From: a virus
Length of the DNA: 64,000 nt
Virus record (IMG/VR): IMGVR_UViG_3300005337_000019
Location: 18,991-82,990 of that record
Strand: one strand, 5' to 3'
The notes under the pieces: model-generated
The model's input: only the letters and a program-made list of their open reading frames with translations
What the model was told of the DNA's origin: nothing
Database searches by the model: none
Made by a program: the position numbers and the translations under genes
Shown: one piece after another, positions 15,032 to 23,611 of the stretch
Layout: each line of letters starts with the position of its first letter
How positions within the stretch are numbered: position 1 is the first letter of the stretch

Positions 15032-16252
15032 ATGGCTAACCAGTTCGCAAACATTGCCGAACAGATCAACTTCTTCGGCAACCTCGTTCTCATCCAGCTC
15101 CGCCAGGAGCTCGGCCTCGTCAACCGCGTCAACCGCAACTACCGCGGCGCCGCCGAGGCGTCCGGATCGACCGTCACGGTTCCGACCATCGACATGAGCG
15201 GGACCGCGCAGACGCGCGCCGTGGGTGGCGGCGTCACGCGCAACTCCGGTGCGTCGAAGCTCACCAGCGTGACGATGCAGCAGGTCACGTACTCGTGGGA
15301 CCTCGACAACCTGCAGCAGACTTTCAGCAACGTCAACCTGATGCTCGAGATGGCGCAGCGCGGCGCGATCAAGATGGCCGATGGCATCGAGGGCATGATC
15401 TCGGGCCTGTGGCCGATGATCCCGTACCGCGTCGGCACGCTCGACGGCAGCGCGGCGTTCAACTCCACCGACAAGGTCAAGGAATTCGCCCGCGCGAAGA
15501 AGGTCCTCAAGGACAACCTCGCCCCGGTCGACCGCCTCTTCTCGATCCTCGGCACCACCGAGGAGTTCAATCTCACCACGCTCGACATCTACACGCAGGC
15601 GCAGCAGTCGGGCGACCCGACGCAGCTCCGCACCGGCGCGCTGAAGCCGATCCTCGGCATTCAGCCGTACACGTCGCAGGCGGTGCCGACGAATATCGCC
15701 TTCACCTCCGTCGCCGACTGGGGTACGCCGACCATCTCGGGCACGCCCGCGATCGGCTCGACGACCATCAACATCGCCGGCGCCGGCGCGTCGAAGACGC
15801 TCACCAAGGGCAGCATCATCACCATCGTCGGCGGCGGCACCACGCCGCACGGTGACCCGCAGCCGTACTCGCTGACGGCCGACGCCACCTCCAGCGGCGG
15901 CGGCGCCGCGACGCTCTCCATCTCGCCGGCGCTCAAGGGCGCTCCGTCGAATGGTGCGGCGATCACGCCGGTGGCGCACACCAACACCCATTCCATCAAC
16001 CTCGTGGCCGACCCGGCCGCGTACCTGCTCGTCATCCGCCCGCAGGCGGATTTCGTTCCGGGCGCCGGCGTGCTGTCGACCACGTTCACCGATCCGGATT
16101 CGGGGCTGACGTTCCGCCTGCACATCGAGGCGAACGTCGCGCGCGACACCGACGCGGGCCGCGCGTACACGCAGGTTATGACGCTCGACATTCTCGCCGG
16201 CGTCAACATCATCCGTCCCGAGCTGGCGGTGCGTTTCGAGGGCGAAGCGTAA
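15032..16252 (+). CDS. Major capsid protein, P22 gp5-like HK97 fold
   Basis: 406 residues preceded by AGGAG. The N-terminus (MANQFANIAEQINFFGNLVL), the VPTIDMSG segment and the QVTYSWDLDNLQQTFSN region follow the P22 coat protein pattern; the central 220-330 stretch rich in Gly/Thr/Ser is a likely surface insertion domain, and the C-terminal TQVMTLDILAGVNIIRPELAV strand returns to the capsid fold. It is placed directly after the scaffold and followed by an intrinsic terminator, as expected for the most highly expressed gene. The family call is from pattern; the role is well supported by context. Confidence 0.8.
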   Translation: MANQFANIAEQINFFGNLVLIQLRQELGLVNRVNRNYRGAAEASGSTVTVPTIDMSGTAQTRAVGGGVTRNSGASKLTSVTMQQVTYSWDLDNLQQTFSNVNLMLEMAQRGAIKMADGIEGMISGLWPMIPYRVGTLDGSAAFNSTDKVKEFARAKKVLKDNLAPVDRLFSILGTTEEFNLTTLDIYTQAQQSGDPTQLRTGALKPILGIQPYTSQAVPTNIAFTSVADWGTPTISGTPAIGSTTINIAGAGASKTLTKGSIITIVGGGTTPHGDPQPYSLTADATSSGGGAATLSISPALKGAPSNGAAITPVAHTNTHSINLVADPAAYLLVIRPQADFVPGAGVLSTTFTDPDSGLTFRLHIEANVARDTDAGRAYTQVMTLDILAGVNIIRPELAVRFEGEA

Positions 16253-16287
16253 AGCCGGTGAACCGTTTTCTTTCGTTCGCAGTTCGC

Positions 16288-16323
16288 ACGGCGGGGGTCT
16301 CAGGCTCCCGCCGTTGCGTTTTT
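16288..16323 (+). terminator. Intrinsic terminator after capsid gene
   Basis: ACGGCGGG (16288-16295) pairs with CCCGCCGT (16307-16314) across an 11-base loop, followed by TGCGTTTTT. It lies 36 bases after the capsid stop. It is the most canonical terminator in the structural block and would reduce transcription into the lysis genes. Confidence 0.8.
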
Positions 16324-16337
16324 CCGGGAGGCTACTG

Positions 16338-17069
16338 ATGTCGTCGAACGAGCAATCGAAGCCCGCTGCTGCCCCGTCCCCCGCCAGAGTCGGCTCGAAG
16401 CCGAACCTCGAAATGTCGGAGAAGGCGCTGAACCTCGTCCTGCAGTTCGAAGGATTCGACGAGGGCGGATGGCCTGGCGGTGCATCCGGAATCACGATCG
16501 GATACGGCTACGATCTCGGCTACCACACCCTCGGGCAGTTCGGGGCAGATTGGCGTCTGCGCCTCTCGGTCAACGATTTTCAGATTCTCCGGGCGCTCGT
16601 CGGTATCACGGGCACCCGCGCGCGCGACCGGGCTCGCTCGGCCCGCGGCGTCACCATCAAGCGCGACGACGCCCGTGCAGTATTCGCCACCTCGTCGATC
16701 CCGCGTGCGATCGCGGCGACGCTGGAAGCGTTTCCGGGCGCCGAGAAGTTGCCGGCCGATGCCGCCGGCGCGCTCATCTCGCTCGTCTTCAACCGCGGCG
16801 GTCGGATGAACGACCGCGATGAGCGCCTACAAGAGCGCCGTGAGATGCGTGCAATTCGCGATGTCGTCGGGGCTTTCAGCGCCGGCGCCAGAGCGGAAAG
16901 CGAGGCCCTCATGGAGATCGCGATGCAACTCCGCTCCATGACGCGCCTCTGGGAGGGGGCGAACCTGGGTGGCCTCATTCGCCGGCGCGAGGCAGAGGCC
17001 GCCCTGGTTGAATCCTGCATCACGGGCGTCGGCGCGCCCGCCAAATCGAACGCTGCCCGGTCGTCGTAA
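16338..17069 (+). CDS. Endolysin, pesticin-like lysozyme (muramidase)
   Basis: 243 residues from ATG 16338 with GGGAGG upstream. After a short linker, LVLQFEGFDEGGWPGGASG and ITIGYGYDLGYHTLGQF (about residues 32-65) show the catalytic Glu and the conserved GYGYDLG of pesticin/T4-type lysozymes, and ALISLVFNRGGRMNDR (about 144-159) is the second family motif. It should cleave the N-acetylmuramic acid bond in peptidoglycan. There is no signal peptide, so it would need a holin; none is recognised here. Its place right after the capsid gene is unusual. Confidence 0.85.
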   Translation: MSSNEQSKPAAAPSPARVGSKPNLEMSEKALNLVLQFEGFDEGGWPGGASGITIGYGYDLGYHTLGQFGADWRLRLSVNDFQILRALVGITGTRARDRARSARGVTIKRDDARAVFATSSIPRAIAATLEAFPGAEKLPADAAGALISLVFNRGGRMNDRDERLQERREMRAIRDVVGAFSAGARAESEALMEIAMQLRSMTRLWEGANLGGLIRRREAEAALVESCITGVGAPAKSNAARSS

Positions 17070-17096
17070 CCGGGCTCGAAACGCATCGGAGGTACC

Positions 17097-17555
17097 GTGA
17101 AGAACCCGCTCAAAGCATCGCTCCTCGTCATCTACTCGCTCGCATTCGTGCTCCTGACCAGTTGCAGGAGCGGCAGCGGCGCCGCGCCGCATGTCACGCC
17201 CGACCAGATCATCACCGTCGCAAAGCTCGGCGCGCACTTCGCCGGCGAGACCTACATCAATCAGCATTGCAAGGACGGGCTTTTCGCCGGCGTGCCGTGC
17301 GATGAGGCGGCGGCGCAACTGGCGGCGACCATCGATACGCTCGCCGCGGATGCGCAGCCCGGCGGAGTCGTGGATCCGGCATCGCGAGAGGCGACGCGCC
17401 ACGCGGCCGCGACGCAATTCGCTCGATCACTGCATCCCGAAGATTTCGCCGGCACGGACGACGCTGCGAAGGAGCGCCAGGCGAGGGACATCGCTGCGGT
17501 GCGGCCGATCGTGAACGTGATCGGCGACGCCTTCCTCCTCGCTCTCGGCAAGTAG
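17097..17555 (+). CDS. Phage lipoprotein
   Basis: 152 residues from GTG 17097 with GGAGG directly upstream. The N-terminus is a lipoprotein signal: two Lys, a hydrophobic stretch (ASLLVIYSLAFVL) and the lipobox LLTSC with Cys at residue 22. The mature part is Ala-rich and soluble. Located between lysozyme and lipase, it could be an outer-membrane disruption factor or a superinfection-exclusion lipoprotein; the sequence does not decide. Confidence 0.75.
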   Translation: MKNPLKASLLVIYSLAFVLLTSCRSGSGAAPHVTPDQIITVAKLGAHFAGETYINQHCKDGLFAGVPCDEAAAQLAATIDTLAADAQPGGVVDPASREATRHAAATQFARSLHPEDFAGTDDAAKERQARDIAAVRPIVNVIGDAFLLALGK

Positions 17556-17578
17556 TCGCCGTACCCGCGGGAGTCGAC

Positions 17579-18388
17579 ATGCAATACGACCGGCGCCTTT
17601 CACTGGACCTCGGCGAGCACGCGATCGCCATCTACGAGCTCTCCAACGGCTTCGACCGGTGGGCGAGGGAGCGCGGCTATGTCGGCGCCGACATCATCGA
17701 CCGCGGCGCGACGCAGATCGGGATCGCGTACTCACCTGAACGCATCACGATCGTGGCGCGTGGGTCGTCGCAGTTCGGCGACTGGGTGAACAACTTCACG
17801 CCGTTCCGCGCCCGGTGGATCACCCGCACGATCGCGAACGGGGTGCAGATGGCGCCGGGCCGCATCCATCTCGGGTTCCGGTTGCAGATCGAGCGCGCGG
17901 CGATCGAGCTTCTGGTCACGGTGCGCGAGCTCCGCAGCCGGTACCCGAACGCCGCAATCATGGTGACGGGTCATTCCCTCGGCGGCGCGCTCGCGACGCT
18001 CATTCGCGTGCTGCTCGAGCACGACGCGATCCCCGTCGCCGCCACCTACACCTTCGAATCCCCGCGCGTCGGGAACGGGGAATGGGCGCGCTGGTACGAC
18101 AGGAAGTACGGCTCCGACACCTTCCGCGTGGTCAACATCAACACGGGCGAGCAGGACATCGTCACCCGTGTGCCGCTGTCGTGCTTCGGATGGCGCCATG
18201 TCGGCGGGCCGGTCATCCTCTGCGAAGGGCGGGCGTACGAGTCCGAAAAGCTGTGGGAGGACCACCGCCGGCGAAACCCGGTCGGGATTCTCACGCACCT
18301 CCGCGTCGTGCGGCGCGCGTGGCTGAGCGTGGCGGCGCACCTCGGGCAGTCGCTGTTGCGCGAGTTGCGCCTGCAGGCGGGCGTGTAA
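17579..18388 (+). CDS. Class-3 lipase (alpha/beta hydrolase)
   Basis: 269 residues. GHSLGGALATL (residues 130-140) is the nucleophile elbow of lipase_3 enzymes, IVARGSSQFGDWVNNF (about 57-72) matches their oxyanion-loop strand, and YTFESPRVGN (about 157-166) is another family motif. The acid is probably Asp in GEQDIVTRVP; the His is one of those in the last 70 residues (WRHVGGP or a later one). There is no signal peptide. With the lysozyme and lipoprotein just upstream, an envelope-lipid role in lysis is likely but inferred. Confidence 0.8.
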   Translation: MQYDRRLSLDLGEHAIAIYELSNGFDRWARERGYVGADIIDRGATQIGIAYSPERITIVARGSSQFGDWVNNFTPFRARWITRTIANGVQMAPGRIHLGFRLQIERAAIELLVTVRELRSRYPNAAIMVTGHSLGGALATLIRVLLEHDAIPVAATYTFESPRVGNGEWARWYDRKYGSDTFRVVNINTGEQDIVTRVPLSCFGWRHVGGPVILCEGRAYESEKLWEDHRRRNPVGILTHLRVVRRAWLSVAAHLGQSLLRELRLQAGV

Positions 18389-18448
18389 ACTGTTGAGCAC
18401 CAACGCGCCGGGCCTGCCCCGTCGTGATTCGTCCATCGGAGGTTTTTC

Positions 18449-19144
18449 ATGAGCTCCATCAACGTGATCCTGCCAGGTCAGGACCGCAAGATCGTCATGG
18501 TGTACATCCCGCCGGACGGCGAGCCGAAACCATGCTACGAGGATTACCTGGCCGAGGCGTATCGCGACGGCTACCGGCGGTATGAGGAGCCGAGCGCGGC
18601 GCCGGCGGCGGTGCCCGCTGGCATCGCACCGGAGGAGACGGCGTCCGACAAGGCGGAGCGCATCGAGCGTGAGTGGGACGAGCGCGAGATGAAGCTCGAG
18701 GAGCGCAGGATCGATCTCGGTCTTGCCGGCGTACCGAAGGCGGATTGTGCGACTTGCGGCGGCACCGGCCTCACGGCGGACCTCGCCGCGCCATGCGAGA
18801 CGTGCTACCCGTGGACGAAGCCCGACGACGCGCATGCCGATGCGGACGGGAAGGCGCAGGTCGACACCCCGCCGATCGGCGGCGACAACGGCAGCGCCAT
18901 CGTGGGCGCGCCGGAACCTTTCAGCGTGACGGTGACCGGAACCGGATACACCGAAGGTGCGGTCGTTCTGCCGACCACGGCGCCGGCAAGCTGCACCGAG
19001 AAGGACTGCAGCGGGCTTTGCGGAATCTGTCCGCCGCCGCGGAAGGTCACGGTGCGGCAAGGGCGCGAGCTCAATCGCAACCGCCGCGCACGCGGTCTTG
19101 ATCCTCTCCGGATCGTCGACGGCATCGTGAAAGGTCGTGAGTGA
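18449..19144 (+). CDS. Hypothetical protein with DnaJ-like CxxCxGxG motif
   Basis: 231 residues with CGGAGG upstream. A charged helix (residues about 65-95) is followed by CATCGGTGLTADLAAPCETC, which resembles one zinc module of DnaJ. A second Cys cluster (CTEKDCSGLCGICPPP) lies near residue 190, and the last 40 residues are basic. Between the lysis genes and connector genes; a structural or assembly role is possible but unproven. Confidence 0.65.
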   Translation: MSSINVILPGQDRKIVMVYIPPDGEPKPCYEDYLAEAYRDGYRRYEEPSAAPAAVPAGIAPEETASDKAERIEREWDEREMKLEERRIDLGLAGVPKADCATCGGTGLTADLAAPCETCYPWTKPDDAHADADGKAQVDTPPIGGDNGSAIVGAPEPFSVTVTGTGYTEGAVVLPTTAPASCTEKDCSGLCGICPPPRKVTVRQGRELNRNRRARGLDPLRIVDGIVKGRE

Positions 19145-19632
19145 TGCCGGCTTACGACGACCTCGCCGAGAAGGCAATTCAGCGCATCACGGAAACGGCC
19201 GAAACGCAAAAGATTGCGGAGCACATGGCGCAGCAGATCGCGGATCACGTCGACACGCAGATTGCCGGTGTGCCGATCTCGTCACTGTGGCCGCGCCCCG
19301 ACTACGTCACCGGCGTCGACCTGGCGCGCGGCGCTGATCGCGGCCACATCCACCTCGTGAAGCCGTCTGAGCTCGGCGGCAGCCAAATGACCGCCGATCA
19401 GCAGCCGAATGACAGCCAAACGGCGGTCATGGACCGATGGAACCGCGATCCGGTAGCGTTCGCGCGCGACATCGGCCTCCACCTCGACCGGCGCGAGGAG
19501 AAGGCGTTGCGCGACGCCATGAAGGGCGAGACGCGTGGCGGCCGCCGTCACCGTCGCACGCTCGAGCGCGTGCGAGTGAAGATGGAAGCCGCGCTCCGCC
19601 GCATCGCCGTACAGAACGGGAGCGGGAAGTGA
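19144..19632 (+). CDS. Hypothetical protein
   Basis: 162 residues from ATG 19144 (TGATG overlap with the previous stop); GTG 19141 is one codon earlier. Helical N-terminus (EKAIQRITETAETQKIAEHM), then a basic C-terminal part (RGGRRHRRTLERVRVKME). Overlaps the next gene by GTGA. No family recognised. Confidence 0.6.
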   Translation: MPAYDDLAEKAIQRITETAETQKIAEHMAQQIADHVDTQIAGVPISSLWPRPDYVTGVDLARGADRGHIHLVKPSELGGSQMTADQQPNDSQTAVMDRWNRDPVAFARDIGLHLDRREEKALRDAMKGETRGGRRHRRTLERVRVKMEAALRRIAVQNGSGK

Positions 19633-20354
19633 CGGAACCGTTTCGGCCGATTCTCATCAAGCAATGCGACGTGACGATCGGTTACGCCGAGGGCTTGACG
19701 ATCGCGCCGGCGGAGAAGCCGAAGCCGGCGCCGCCGCTTACGGCCGGACCGCTGCGCGTCAGCGAAACGATGGATCTACAGTTCGCCGACATCCGGTTCT
19801 ACGAGGCGGCGCGGCGATCGTGCGCGTCGCGCATCACGGTTGATGTCGGCCCATACCTGGCGCTGCTGCGCAAGAACCTTCTGCGTCTCGCCGAGGAGAT
19901 CGTCTACGGCCGCAAGCTCGTGCCGTGGGAGCGAATGAAAATCGCGGAGCTCGAGCGCAGCTCGGCCATGGATTTCCTGCCGGCCGACGACCTCGAGGCT
20001 CTGCAAATCCTCGTCAAGGCGATTCACGCGCGGATCGGCGCGTCGCGCGCGCAGAACCGCCGCCGGCGAAAGGCTTCGCACCTGGAGACGCTGCGGCACA
20101 TGCGGCGGAACCCGAAGCACTTCATCGACCTGCGCTACTGCCACAAGGTGATCCGCGCGCGCTGCGGTGCGTGTCGCGCGCTGTACGCGACGGAGACCTT
20201 CATCAGCTTCCGTCTCACGAACGGCCGTCGCACTTACCTCGTCGAGCGGGAGGGGCTGCTCGAGTGCGGCCACGGCTCGATCTTCCTTTACCCCGTGGAG
20301 TGGGAACGCGATGGCCTCCCGATCGCAGCCGCAAGCCAAAGCCCGCGAGATTGA
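19629..20354 (+). CDS. Hypothetical protein with C-terminal zinc ribbon
   Basis: 241 residues from GTG 19629, overlapping the previous stop. The C-terminal half has RARCGACRALYATETFISFR and LLECGHGSIFLYP, a four-ligand Cys/His ribbon. A basic stretch (RAQNRRRRKASH) precedes it. Nucleic-acid binding is plausible. It overlaps the next gene by 44 bases, an unusually long overlap here. Confidence 0.6.
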   Translation: MTEPFRPILIKQCDVTIGYAEGLTIAPAEKPKPAPPLTAGPLRVSETMDLQFADIRFYEAARRSCASRITVDVGPYLALLRKNLLRLAEEIVYGRKLVPWERMKIAELERSSAMDFLPADDLEALQILVKAIHARIGASRAQNRRRRKASHLETLRHMRRNPKHFIDLRYCHKVIRARCGACRALYATETFISFRLTNGRRTYLVEREGLLECGHGSIFLYPVEWERDGLPIAAASQSPRD

Positions 20355-20661
20355 TCCGCAACGGCTGCGCGAGCTCATCGAGCACGTGCGCAAGCGGGCC
20401 TTCGAACGCATCGGTATCGATTTCGAGATCACCGACGCCCGCTACGGCGAACTACGTGCGCGATGCCGGGAGCGCCGCGGGACCTACATCGGTTACCGCG
20501 GGCACGGAGAGATATGGCACCTCACCGTCTGGCGTGGCGTCGTGCTCTACGTCATCTACAAGCGCCGCGAGGACGAGCTCGTGACGGTTGTCAGCGAGAC
20601 CATGTTTCAGGAAAACTGGGTGGCAACGTATCCCGGCGGCAAGGTCCGCCGCCGGCGATGA
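20311..20661 (+). CDS. Hypothetical protein
   Basis: 116 residues from ATG 20311, starting inside the end of the previous gene. Helical first half and a beta-rich second half (GEIWHLTVWRGVVLYVIYKR). No cysteine motif apart from one Cys, no membrane segment. Sits in the connector region; function unknown. Confidence 0.55.
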   Translation: MASRSQPQAKAREIDPQRLRELIEHVRKRAFERIGIDFEITDARYGELRARCRERRGTYIGYRGHGEIWHLTVWRGVVLYVIYKRREDELVTVVSETMFQENWVATYPGGKVRRRR

Positions 20662-20674
20662 AGGGAGATCGTCC

Positions 20675-21166
20675 ATGAGCCTCATTCCGCTTTCCGATCC
20701 GGACATCGCCGTCATTCGGCGTCAGTACATCAAGGATCTTTACGTCCCGCCGGTGCCGAACGTGTCGGTCGCCGAGGCGTTGTCGCACTACAACGCCGCG
20801 AACCGGAAAAACTTCATCAGCGACGACGACCTCAAGGCGAAGGCGGTCAATGTCGGGCGGGCGTACCGCGAGGAAATCGGCGGCGTGTACGACGAGGAGA
20901 TGGGCAAGCAACTCGTCGGAGGCGCCGACGAAACCACCGCAGATACCGAAGCGATGGGGATGCAGAAAGACGCGTTCTTTCGTCTCATCCGCGCGAGCGT
21001 CCTCGAGGACATGATGATCGATCCCGGCTTCTGCGGATCGATCACCGACAACGACCAGCGCAGCGCGCTCTTCAAGACGTGGAAAGAGCAGATTCTCAAG
21101 GACCGGCAGTTCACGAAAAATCGCACGACGGCGCCGTTCCGGTCGATTGCGCTCGAGAGGTACTGA
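20675..21166 (+). CDS. Putative head-tail connector region protein
   Basis: 163 residues from ATG 20675 with AAGGGAGA upstream. Acidic, helical protein (ISDDDLKAKAVNVGRAYREE). Its position between capsid genes and the gpG-like completion protein fits a head-completion or adaptor role, but no family signature is seen. Confidence 0.5.
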   Translation: MSLIPLSDPDIAVIRRQYIKDLYVPPVPNVSVAEALSHYNAANRKNFISDDDLKAKAVNVGRAYREEIGGVYDEEMGKQLVGGADETTADTEAMGMQKDAFFRLIRASVLEDMMIDPGFCGSITDNDQRSALFKTWKEQILKDRQFTKNRTTAPFRSIALERY

Positions 21167-21168
21167 GC

Positions 21169-21501
21169 ATGTTCGCACACGTCATGGGTGTCACCGAGGG
21201 ACCCGAAGAAGAGATTCTTTCGGTCACGCTGGTGCATGAAGTGCCGCGCAAACCGACGCGAACGGAGCGAGTTGTCGATCGACTTCTGTTCTGGCGGCCG
21301 ACGCCGCGGCGCTTCGACCGCATCGAGTTGCACTTTCCGCATGTGGCCATGGCAAAGCTCGCGTATGGCGTCGCGGTCGATGGCACGATCACCTCGACGA
21401 TGACCTTTACCGCCACAGCGGACGAGAAGGTCAAAGCGCGTCTCCTACATCCGCCTGAGTCGTACGCCACTGTCGATCTGAAATCGTTTCTACGGAGCTG
21501 A
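21169..21501 (+). CDS. Putative connector region protein
   Basis: 110 residues beginning MFAHVMGVTEG, two bases after the previous stop. Beta-rich and without motifs. By synteny it may be a head-closure or neck protein; this is inference only. Confidence 0.5.
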   Translation: MFAHVMGVTEGPEEEILSVTLVHEVPRKPTRTERVVDRLLFWRPTPRRFDRIELHFPHVAMAKLAYGVAVDGTITSTMTFTATADEKVKARLLHPPESYATVDLKSFLRS

Positions 21502-21509
21502 CACACGCC

Positions 21510-21977
21510 ATGGCGCTCGGATTCGGAGGCAGCACCACGGGAAACGCAAGCATGGCGCTCACCGCGCTCGTGCAGCGCCTTTCCAACACGCGGCCGCTGG
21601 TCGAAAAGATGACCGAGCGGTCCGCGGCGTCGCAGCAAAAAAACATCGACGAATCGCACTCGCCTGCTGGCGATGCGTACCCGCCGCTCGCCGACTCGAC
21701 CAAGGCCGGGCGCGGGTTCGGGCATCCATACGGCGACCTCCCGCTCAAAGACTCGGGCGACATGTACGGATCGATCCAAGCTCACGCGGAGCTGCAGAGC
21801 GAGACGAGCGGATGGGCCGGTCCCGATGAGATGGTCGCGCCGTACTTTGCATATCAGAACCAGGGCGCGCCGCGCGCCGGCATTCCAGTTCGTCAATTCA
21901 TCGGCATCTCGGCGGACGACACGACCGGATGGCAGGATGATGTTCACCAGTTCGCCGCGCACGCGGTAGGAGGTTGA
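21510..21977 (+). CDS. Virion morphogenesis / tail completion protein (Mu gpG, GpS-like)
   Basis: 155 residues. The pattern SAASQQKNIDESHSPAGDAY, YPPLADSTKAG, LPLKDSGDMYGSIQ and YFAYQNQG, ending with a surface GIPVRQFIGIS strand, is that of the Mu gpG / P2 GpS virion morphogenesis family, which joins head and tail. Length matches the family. It precedes a gp37-like protein, the same order as in Mu-like morphogenesis modules. Confidence 0.75.
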   Translation: MALGFGGSTTGNASMALTALVQRLSNTRPLVEKMTERSAASQQKNIDESHSPAGDAYPPLADSTKAGRGFGHPYGDLPLKDSGDMYGSIQAHAELQSETSGWAGPDEMVAPYFAYQNQGAPRAGIPVRQFIGISADDTTGWQDDVHQFAAHAVGG

Positions 21978-21979
21978 TC

Positions 21980-22492
21980 GTGCCCACATACCCGACGCCG
22001 AATCCGGAAGTGACGATCGTCAAGAACGGACTGCTCGCGCTTCTTCGCAACATCGCGTACCTCGACCCGACGCACGGCGGCACGCTGGAGGCGGTCAACG
22101 ATCCGAAGCTCGTGCTCGAGTGGAAGAGCTACACGCCGCCGACGATGGTGCTGGCGTTCGCCGGCGCCGTGCTTCGCGGGGACCCGACGACAAAGGCGCA
22201 GGATGCGGGCGTTTTCGAGGAGTGGTGGCACTGGTCGATATTCGTCATCGCCGGCAACTACGACATCACCGGTGCCGGCGTAGGCGATCTGTATCCTGGC
22301 GATCCCGGCGTCGAGGCCATGATCAGCGACGTGCGCGCGGCGACGTACGGGCGCACGGTGCTGCTGACGCCGCACATCGTCAAGGCGTTCCCCGCAAGCC
22401 CGTCGATCGCGCCCATGCCGCTCGATCGAGAGCGGGTGGTCTACCGCCTGGGCCTGCGCACGAATTGGCTCGTGAACACGCCGATTCCATGA
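21980..22492 (+). CDS. Putative tail terminator / Mu gp37-like (DUF1834)
   Basis: 170 residues. GTG 21980 is chosen because AGGAGG 21968-21973 is six bases upstream; TTG 21974 would be too close. The pattern of an N-terminal helix, a strand with PTMVLAFAGAV, and HWSIFVIAGNYDI resembles the Mu gp37/DUF1834 family found beside gpG. The likely role is capping the tail tube at the head side. Moderate confidence from pattern and synteny. Confidence 0.6.
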   Translation: MPTYPTPNPEVTIVKNGLLALLRNIAYLDPTHGGTLEAVNDPKLVLEWKSYTPPTMVLAFAGAVLRGDPTTKAQDAGVFEEWWHWSIFVIAGNYDITGAGVGDLYPGDPGVEAMISDVRAATYGRTVLLTPHIVKAFPASPSIAPMPLDRERVVYRLGLRTNWLVNTPIP

Positions 22493-22752
22493 GCGGGCCG
22501 ACGATCCGCGATTATCTCGACCACTTCATCGGTCGCACGGTCGTCGACATCACCTCGCATGATCCCGGCGTCGACGATCCCGAGACGGCGCACATCACGC
22601 TCATGTTCGACGATGGATCGCACATCAAGATTCCGCTCGGCGAGAGCGGGTTGCCGTGGGGCGTCACGAACGATTGCCTCGATCATGCCGGCTGCATCGC
22701 CGGCGAGGACCGTCCGCCCGATCCCGCGCTCCTCATTCGGGGCACGCCGTGA
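22489..22752 (+). CDS. Small hypothetical protein
   Basis: 87 residues, ATGA overlap with the previous gene and GTGA with the next. Acidic, beta-rich first half (GRTVVDITSHDPGVDDPETA). No known motif. Possibly a small accessory protein rather than structural. Confidence 0.6.
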   Translation: MSGPTIRDYLDHFIGRTVVDITSHDPGVDDPETAHITLMFDDGSHIKIPLGESGLPWGVTNDCLDHAGCIAGEDRPPDPALLIRGTP

Positions 22753-22979
22753 CGCACTCCCTCATCACGCACGAGCGGACGCCGTTCATCCTGGCCGATA
22801 CGTGGTGCGGGCCGCGGTTCCTCGGCCGCCGGCGGTGCTTCGCGTGTGGAGCTCGAGCACGGCGACGGCGCCGCGTCACGCTAATGCTCGTGAATCTCGC
22901 GACGCTGGACGTAGCACCCCCGTACATTCAGCCGCGGCGCTGGCCCGTCTGCTGGCGCTGCGCGCGCGAGCTGCGGTAG
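22749..22979 (+). CDS. Small zinc-finger-like protein
   Basis: 76 residues from GTG. Two Cys pairs (CFACGARARRRRR and CWRCAREL) separated by about 40 residues could form one zinc site with a very basic loop. Last gene before the accessory island. Confidence 0.55.
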   Translation: MTHSLITHERTPFILADTWCGPRFLGRRRCFACGARARRRRRVTLMLVNLATLDVAPPYIQPRRWPVCWRCARELR

Positions 22980-23183
22980 GATCACCCGGCCCGGTGTGAT
23001 GCTTCTCCGCGTGGCCATCGCAAGGTGGACCGTTTCGCGGGAGCACACCGGCGCTCTCTGCGCGCTGTGAATAATCCGGCGCATAAAATGCGCGCGAAAA
23101 GACAAAGTGCCAAGCATCAGACGTGGTAACCCATTGAGATGCAGCGGTTTCAGCGTATACCGGCCACGTCGATCTGCAGTGAA
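22980..23183. other. Gap between convergent genes
   Basis: No gene supported. It contains a compact hairpin GCGCAT (23079-23084) with ATGCGC (23088-23093) and an AAA loop, which may terminate transcription from either side. Nothing else stands out. Confidence 0.4.
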
Positions 23184-23426
23184 TCAATCCTCGACGGGCG
23201 TCGCCGATGCCTCGAGAGGCAGCATTCCGGTCTGCGGCGGCGGTGCCGCGGTGACATCCTCGACGTAGAGCTCAGGATTCGCGCAGTTGCGGTGACGCAC
23301 GCGGGCGCCATCGAAAAACCACTTATCATGTCGGCGGATGGGCTGTTCGCATGCGTAGCAGATGCGCACGGCCTTTCCAACAGGCCAGGGCTGATGACAG
23401 GTCGGGCAGCGGCGCGGTTCGCTCAT
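23184..23426 (-). CDS. Zinc-ribbon protein, third gene of minus-strand operon
   Basis: 80 residues from ATG 23426, two bases after the previous stop; the longer frame upstream encodes the neighbour in another frame. Two zinc pairs are seen, CPTCHQPW and CYACEQPIRRHDKW, followed by HRNCANPELYV, i.e. an LIM- or HNH-like ligand set without a visible catalytic motif. Expressed with the two genes upstream from the class A promoter at 23997. Confidence 0.65.
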   Translation of the reverse strand: MSEPRRCPTCHQPWPVGKAVRICYACEQPIRRHDKWFFDGARVRHRNCANPELYVEDVTAAPPPQTGMLPLEASATPVED

Positions 23427-23428
23427 GA

Positions 23429-23611
23429 TCAGAACCACGGCAGCGACGAAGACACCGAGTAGACCTTCCCGCAGAAACACTGCGCCGTCATTTTGCCCAC
23501 GCGACCGACGCGCACGGTGATAACGCGCTTGCAGCGCGCGCAGCGAAATGACTTCTCGTCGTGGGGCTCGTCGACCGGAGGCTCATCGACGGTGCGGGTC
23601 GGCGCGCTCAT
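23429..23611 (-). CDS. 60-residue zinc-ribbon protein
   Basis: Starts at 23611, overlapping the previous minus-strand gene by ATGA. The motif FRCARCKRVITVRVGRVGK then CFCGKVY gives a standard four-Cys ribbon. Function unknown; second gene of the class A minus-strand operon. Confidence 0.65.
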   Translation of the reverse strand: MSAPTRTVDEPPVDEPHDEKSFRCARCKRVITVRVGRVGKMTAQCFCGKVYSVSSSLPWF

